In this document: positions 19,636-21,990 of the stretch, in pieces | Layout: the number at the start of each line of letters is the position of its first letter | How positions within the stretch are numbered: the stretch's first letter is position 1 | DNA from: Mnemiopsis leidyi | Taxonomy: Eukaryota > Ctenophora > Tentaculata > Lobata > Bolinopsidae | Reading direction: 5' to 3' | DNA length: 21,990 bases | Assembly: GCA_000226015.1 (NCBI GenBank) | Contig: JH153294.1 | Coordinates: forward strand, 43,101-65,090 | Made by a program: the position numbers and the translations under genes | The notes under the pieces: generated by a model | Told to the model about the DNA's origin: nothing | The model's input: the letters and a program-made list of their open reading frames with translations, nothing else | The model's database searches: none

Positions 19636-19649
19636 GTAACCATGGTAAC
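19636..19649. promoter_or_regulatory. X-box-like palindrome GTAACCATGGTAAC (RFX-type site)
   Basis: It fits the RFX consensus GTNRCC-N(0-3)-RGYAAC with a 2-bp spacer and perfect two-fold symmetry. It ends 12 bp before the ATG of the - strand candidate gene. RFX sites commonly mark promoters of ciliary genes in animals. Confidence 0.5.
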
Positions 19650-19675
19650 CTAGATGTGATGATATTTAGACTTAG

Positions 19676-19683
19676 TGACGTCA
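19676..19683. promoter_or_regulatory. CRE palindrome TGACGTCA
   Basis: This is a perfect consensus CREB/ATF site 26 bp from the X-box palindrome, upstream of the - strand candidate gene. RFX and CRE sites side by side are a known promoter pairing (X1/X2 boxes). Confidence 0.4.
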
Positions 19684-19684
19684 T

Positions 19685-20452
19685 CTATCGGCAATTCACT
19701 TTTCTTATCTATCAACGAGCAAGTACTCATTTTTATAGCGGTCTACTTAGAATCAGTTTACGAATCACAGGCATTTAAATTTAATTTTGTTACGATAATG
19801 ATTAATGAGCTAAATTTTGTTGTCACAATGATACGAATAATGAAAAATTGAATATAAAATTGAAATGAATATTCGTAAATTTCAACATAAAATGTACATG
19901 TGGTAACATAGTAAATTTATTTACATTTATGCATATGAACAAACTCTTTTGTAAAAAAATATTTGTAACATCTAAAAACAAACTCAAAACATTGTTTTAT
20001 AATACCCTGTATCAAAAGTTTTATGTATAGAATATTGTATTATAAAACAAACCCGACTTGTAAACGCAAACACCTAAGATGTGAAATCTTGTAATCTTGA
20101 GATAAAAAAATAAAAATATTACATGAAATAATGAAATTGTGAAATGTAAAAACATATAACGTAAATGAACTTAAAATTTATAGTACGCCTCAAAACAGGC
20201 AGAAACAAAATTTTCGGTGAAGTATCAATATATACCTAGAAAACTAACACCTAACAATCTGACATAAAAATTCAGTGATGTATGTACAAATGACCTATAA
20301 ATCGAAACCAAAAATATCGCATTTTGACCACAACTTTCTTGATAGTGGATTTTTTTCATTATTTCCTCCATGAGGATTTCCGCCCACACAATATTTTCCG
20401 AACGAACCTCGATACCAGCCTCTCAGAGACGAGTTAAGAATATTACATAACT
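19685..20452. other. AT-rich region 3' of the peptide precursor gene
   Basis: It likely includes the 3'UTR of the - strand precursor. The first clear AATAAA on that strand that I saw is at 19916-19921, over 500 bp past the stop, so the true end is unsure. No other gene is seen. Confidence 0.4.
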
Positions 20453-21049
20453 TCAAACTGGAATATTTCTCCTTTTCCTTTCTCCAATACTCCGGAATAT
20501 AATGTTTCCTCCTTCTTGTGGACTTTTCTCTCCTGTCATGTCCGGATAGTCTCTGTTTTCCATCCTCCTTCCGAACTTAAAATCCGAAACATCTCTCTTC
20601 TTCCTTTCTCCAATACTCCGGAATATAATGTTTCCTCCTTCTTGCGGACTTTTCTCTCCTGCCATGTCCGGATACTCTCTGTTTCCCATCCTCCTTGTCA
20701 ACTTAAAATCCGGAACGAATCTCTTCTTCCTTTCTCCAATACTCCGGAATATAATGTTTCCTCCTTCCTGCGGACTTTTCTCTCCTGTCATGTCCGGATA
20801 GTCTCTGTTTTCCATTCTCCTTGTCAACTTCAATTCTGGAACATCCCTCTTTTTCCTTTCTCCAATACTCCGGAATATGATGTTCCCTCCTTCCTGGTTA
20901 AAGTCCGGCGATTTAGTCACATGCCCCCTAACTCTCCCCGGATGGACCTGGTTTCTTGACGGAAATTTAGCAGCTTGAGTTCCAGTGATGAGTACTGTCC
21001 ACGTCGTCAGTATACAGATACAATGCAGGTTTGTCATGTGTGTCGTCAT
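20453..21049 (-). CDS. Multicopy secretory peptide precursor (neuropeptide-like prohormone), 198 aa, nested antisense in a CKAP5 intron
   Basis: I do not recognise the family. The N-terminus (MTNLHCICILTTWTVLITG from the second Met, then TQA) is a signal peptide. After a short basic spacer come four repeats of 42 aa (126 bp per unit in DNA; the last is cut short by the stop). Each contains QEGGNIIFRSIGE, identical in all four, then RKKR or RKRR, a convertase site. Between that site and the next RR are DVPELKLT, FVPDFKLT and DVSDFKFG. Then comes an acidic spacer such as MENRDYPDMTGEKSP. A likely product is a pyroGlu peptide EGGNIIFRSIGE, freed on its left by cleavage after Lys and trimming of Ser-Pro, a route known in cnidarians (inference). 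The third unit has Gly before RR and would give an amidated DVSDFKF-NH2. There is a possible 5'UTR intron acceptor (ATTGCAG) just before the start. An antimicrobial or venom-type precursor is an alternative. Confidence 0.85.
   Translation of the reverse strand: MTTHMTNLHCICILTTWTVLITGTQAAKFPSRNQVHPGRVRGHVTKSPDFNQEGGNIIFRSIGERKKRDVPELKLTRRMENRDYPDMTGEKSPQEGGNIIFRSIGERKKRFVPDFKLTRRMGNREYPDMAGEKSPQEGGNIIFRSIGERKKRDVSDFKFGRRMENRDYPDMTGEKSPQEGGNIIFRSIGERKRRNIPV
20467..20897 (-). repeat. Coding 126-bp tandem repeat, 3.4 copies
   Basis: The + strand mark CTCCAATACTCCGGAATAT recurs at 20482, 20608, 20734 and 20860, exactly 126 bp apart. The block encoding the 13-residue peptide hardly varies, while the spacer block has amino-acid changes. 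This is what purifying selection or gene conversion on repeated peptide copies would leave. Confidence 0.95.
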
Positions 21050-21060
21050 ATTCCCCCTGC
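21050..21060 (-). promoter_or_regulatory. Possible 3' splice site of a 5'UTR intron for the peptide precursor
   Basis: On the - strand CATATTGCAG ends at 21057 and is followed by GGGGAAT and then the ATG at 21049. An intron in the 5'UTR just before the signal-peptide exon is common for secreted peptide genes. The matching upstream donor was not identified. Confidence 0.4.
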
Positions 21061-21728
21061 AATATGATGTGGTTATGTAAAAGTCTACCTATCAACCATA
21101 ATTGTCTTATTATTATTAATATTTGATGATATTTGACAGTCGCAGAAATGAATCTCCTTAAGATTTAGTAAAATTCTGTGACGCCATTCACTGGACAAAG
21201 AATTATATTTTTGTATAGGTTTTTAAAAAGATATTGAAATTCCAGTATATTATTAGATAATATTTGATATGTATAATAATCAATATTTAATTCAAGTAAA
21301 CATAGTTTCGATAGAAATACTGTCAAATGTTTAAACAAGTCAACAGGTGACTAAGAGGGAGGACGAGGTTTAGTTTTAGTCAACCATCTATCAAGTGTTA
21401 GAAAAACCTGACGAAACCCCGCTGGATTAAGCTGGTTAAAAGTGTTTCCCGGTGCTAAGATCGAAATATTTATAAGCGGTTTTATCTCGGCAATATCCTG
21501 ATATCCTACGTTTTTATTCTTATCAACATTCAATCGTTATATGGCTGTTATCAGGCTACGTCATAATGAGCCGTTTGTATTTTATATGACATCTAATAGA
21601 TAAGGCAACTAAAATCACGATAACGAGTTACAATTCAAAGTCACGATCCCTGATAACTCATAACGCCCTACAAATTTTCACAAGCATCATTTTCCTAACG
21701 CGATCCGGTTGTGAGCAGCCTGCGTGCT
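21061..21728. other. Upstream region of the peptide precursor gene
   Basis: It is expected to hold the promoter and perhaps a 5'UTR exon of the - strand precursor. I can point to no firm TATA or start site. It is also intron of the + strand gene. Confidence 0.4.
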
Positions 21729-21990
21729 AGTTCTAATTATTGTCACGGGTACAAGTTTAGAGCAAGTACCTCATCTGTAAAATATAGTTCTAATTGTCAC
21801 GGGTACAAGTTTAGAGCAAGTACATCATCTGTAAAATATAGTTCTAATTGTCACGGGTACCAGTTTAGAGCAAGTACATCATCTGTAAGATATAGTTCTA
21901 ATTGTCACGGGTACAAGTTTAGAGCAAGTACATCATCTGTAAAATATAGTTCTAATTGTCACGGGTACAAGTTTAGAGCAAGTACGTCAT
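21729..21990. repeat. 54-bp tandem repeat running off the window
   Basis: TGTCACGGGTACAAGTTTAG followed by AGCAAGTACATCATCTGTAA recurs at 21741, 21795, 21849, 21903 and 21957 with very few differences. It is therefore young, and it continues past the right edge. Confidence 0.96.

Noticed and set aside
19461..19778. A + strand frame (KDLKQKLTICFSC... and VPKYTVKVFVDGSIVCFF) as the next CKAP5 exon
   Set aside because: I could not align it convincingly with the expected C-terminal domain. It is rich in Phe/Cys as an antisense of a Lys-rich frame would be, and the acceptor is weak.
20453..21049. Reading the + strand here (FSNTPEYNVSSFLRTFLSCH repeats) as the gene
   Set aside because: The - strand has the signal peptide, convertase sites and peptide-like unit; the + frame lacks all of these.
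1..21990. tRNA or rRNA genes
   Set aside because: No cloverleaf with a GGTTCGAATCC-type B box or rRNA core was seen on either strand by eye.

Overview
This is nuclear DNA of an animal. It is AT-rich, has GT-AG introns, carries a decayed LINE, and its introns are crowded with minisatellites. One gene spans almost the whole window on the + strand: an orthologue of XMAP215/ch-TOG/CKAP5 (Drosophila mini spindles), the TOG-domain microtubule polymerase. I could place 23 consecutive exons between 807 and 18009. Every junction keeps phase, giving 2660 nt and 886 complete codons that run co-linearly from the end of TOG3 through TOG4, a basic linker, TOG5 and a Pro-rich linker into the C-terminal domain. 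The N-terminal half (TOG1 to most of TOG3) and the C-terminus lie outside the window. The host is an invertebrate; I suspect a cnidarian-grade or other marine animal from the style of the peptide precursor, but the sequence does not prove it.

Two introns hold antisense genes on the - strand, each with an uninterrupted coding region. Intron 2 (1410-4598) holds a 583-aa secreted protein with an Arg-rich N-terminus and a Tyr/Asp/Trp-rich acidic region. The last intron (18010 onward) holds a 198-aa repeat-built secretory precursor. Four 42-aa units each carry an identical QEGGNIIFRSIGE peptide followed by a basic cleavage site, so it looks like a neuropeptide-type prohormone of a family I do not recognise. 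The same intron has a short candidate - strand gene (19451-19624) with an AATAAA just after its stop and an RFX X-box palindrome plus a perfect CRE just before its start.

The remaining DNA is intronic. Nearly every intron over 400 bp has its own tandem array: 21 bp at 4070-4255, 20 bp with a 200-bp higher-order period at 5060-5845, about 12 bp at 6340-6770, about 34 bp at 8430-8815, 50 bp at 9262-9489, 68 bp at 12489-12724, about 28 bp at 14927-15065, 59 bp at 17161-17437, 50 bp at 18063-18210, about 20 bp at 18835-19120 and 54 bp at 21729-21990. Two of them (68 bp and 59 bp) copy the 3' splice-site region of the next exon. The 68-bp array has copied the start of an exon with its acceptor, leaving decoy acceptors upstream. 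A 5'-truncated, frameshifted LINE with an (ATCA)n tail sits in the intron at 14913-16026, and a few fold-back sequences suggest small non-autonomous elements.

The strongest points for follow-up are the multicopy peptide precursor, the aromatic acidic secreted protein, the duplicated splice acceptor, and the repeated GTAACCATGGTAAC palindrome.
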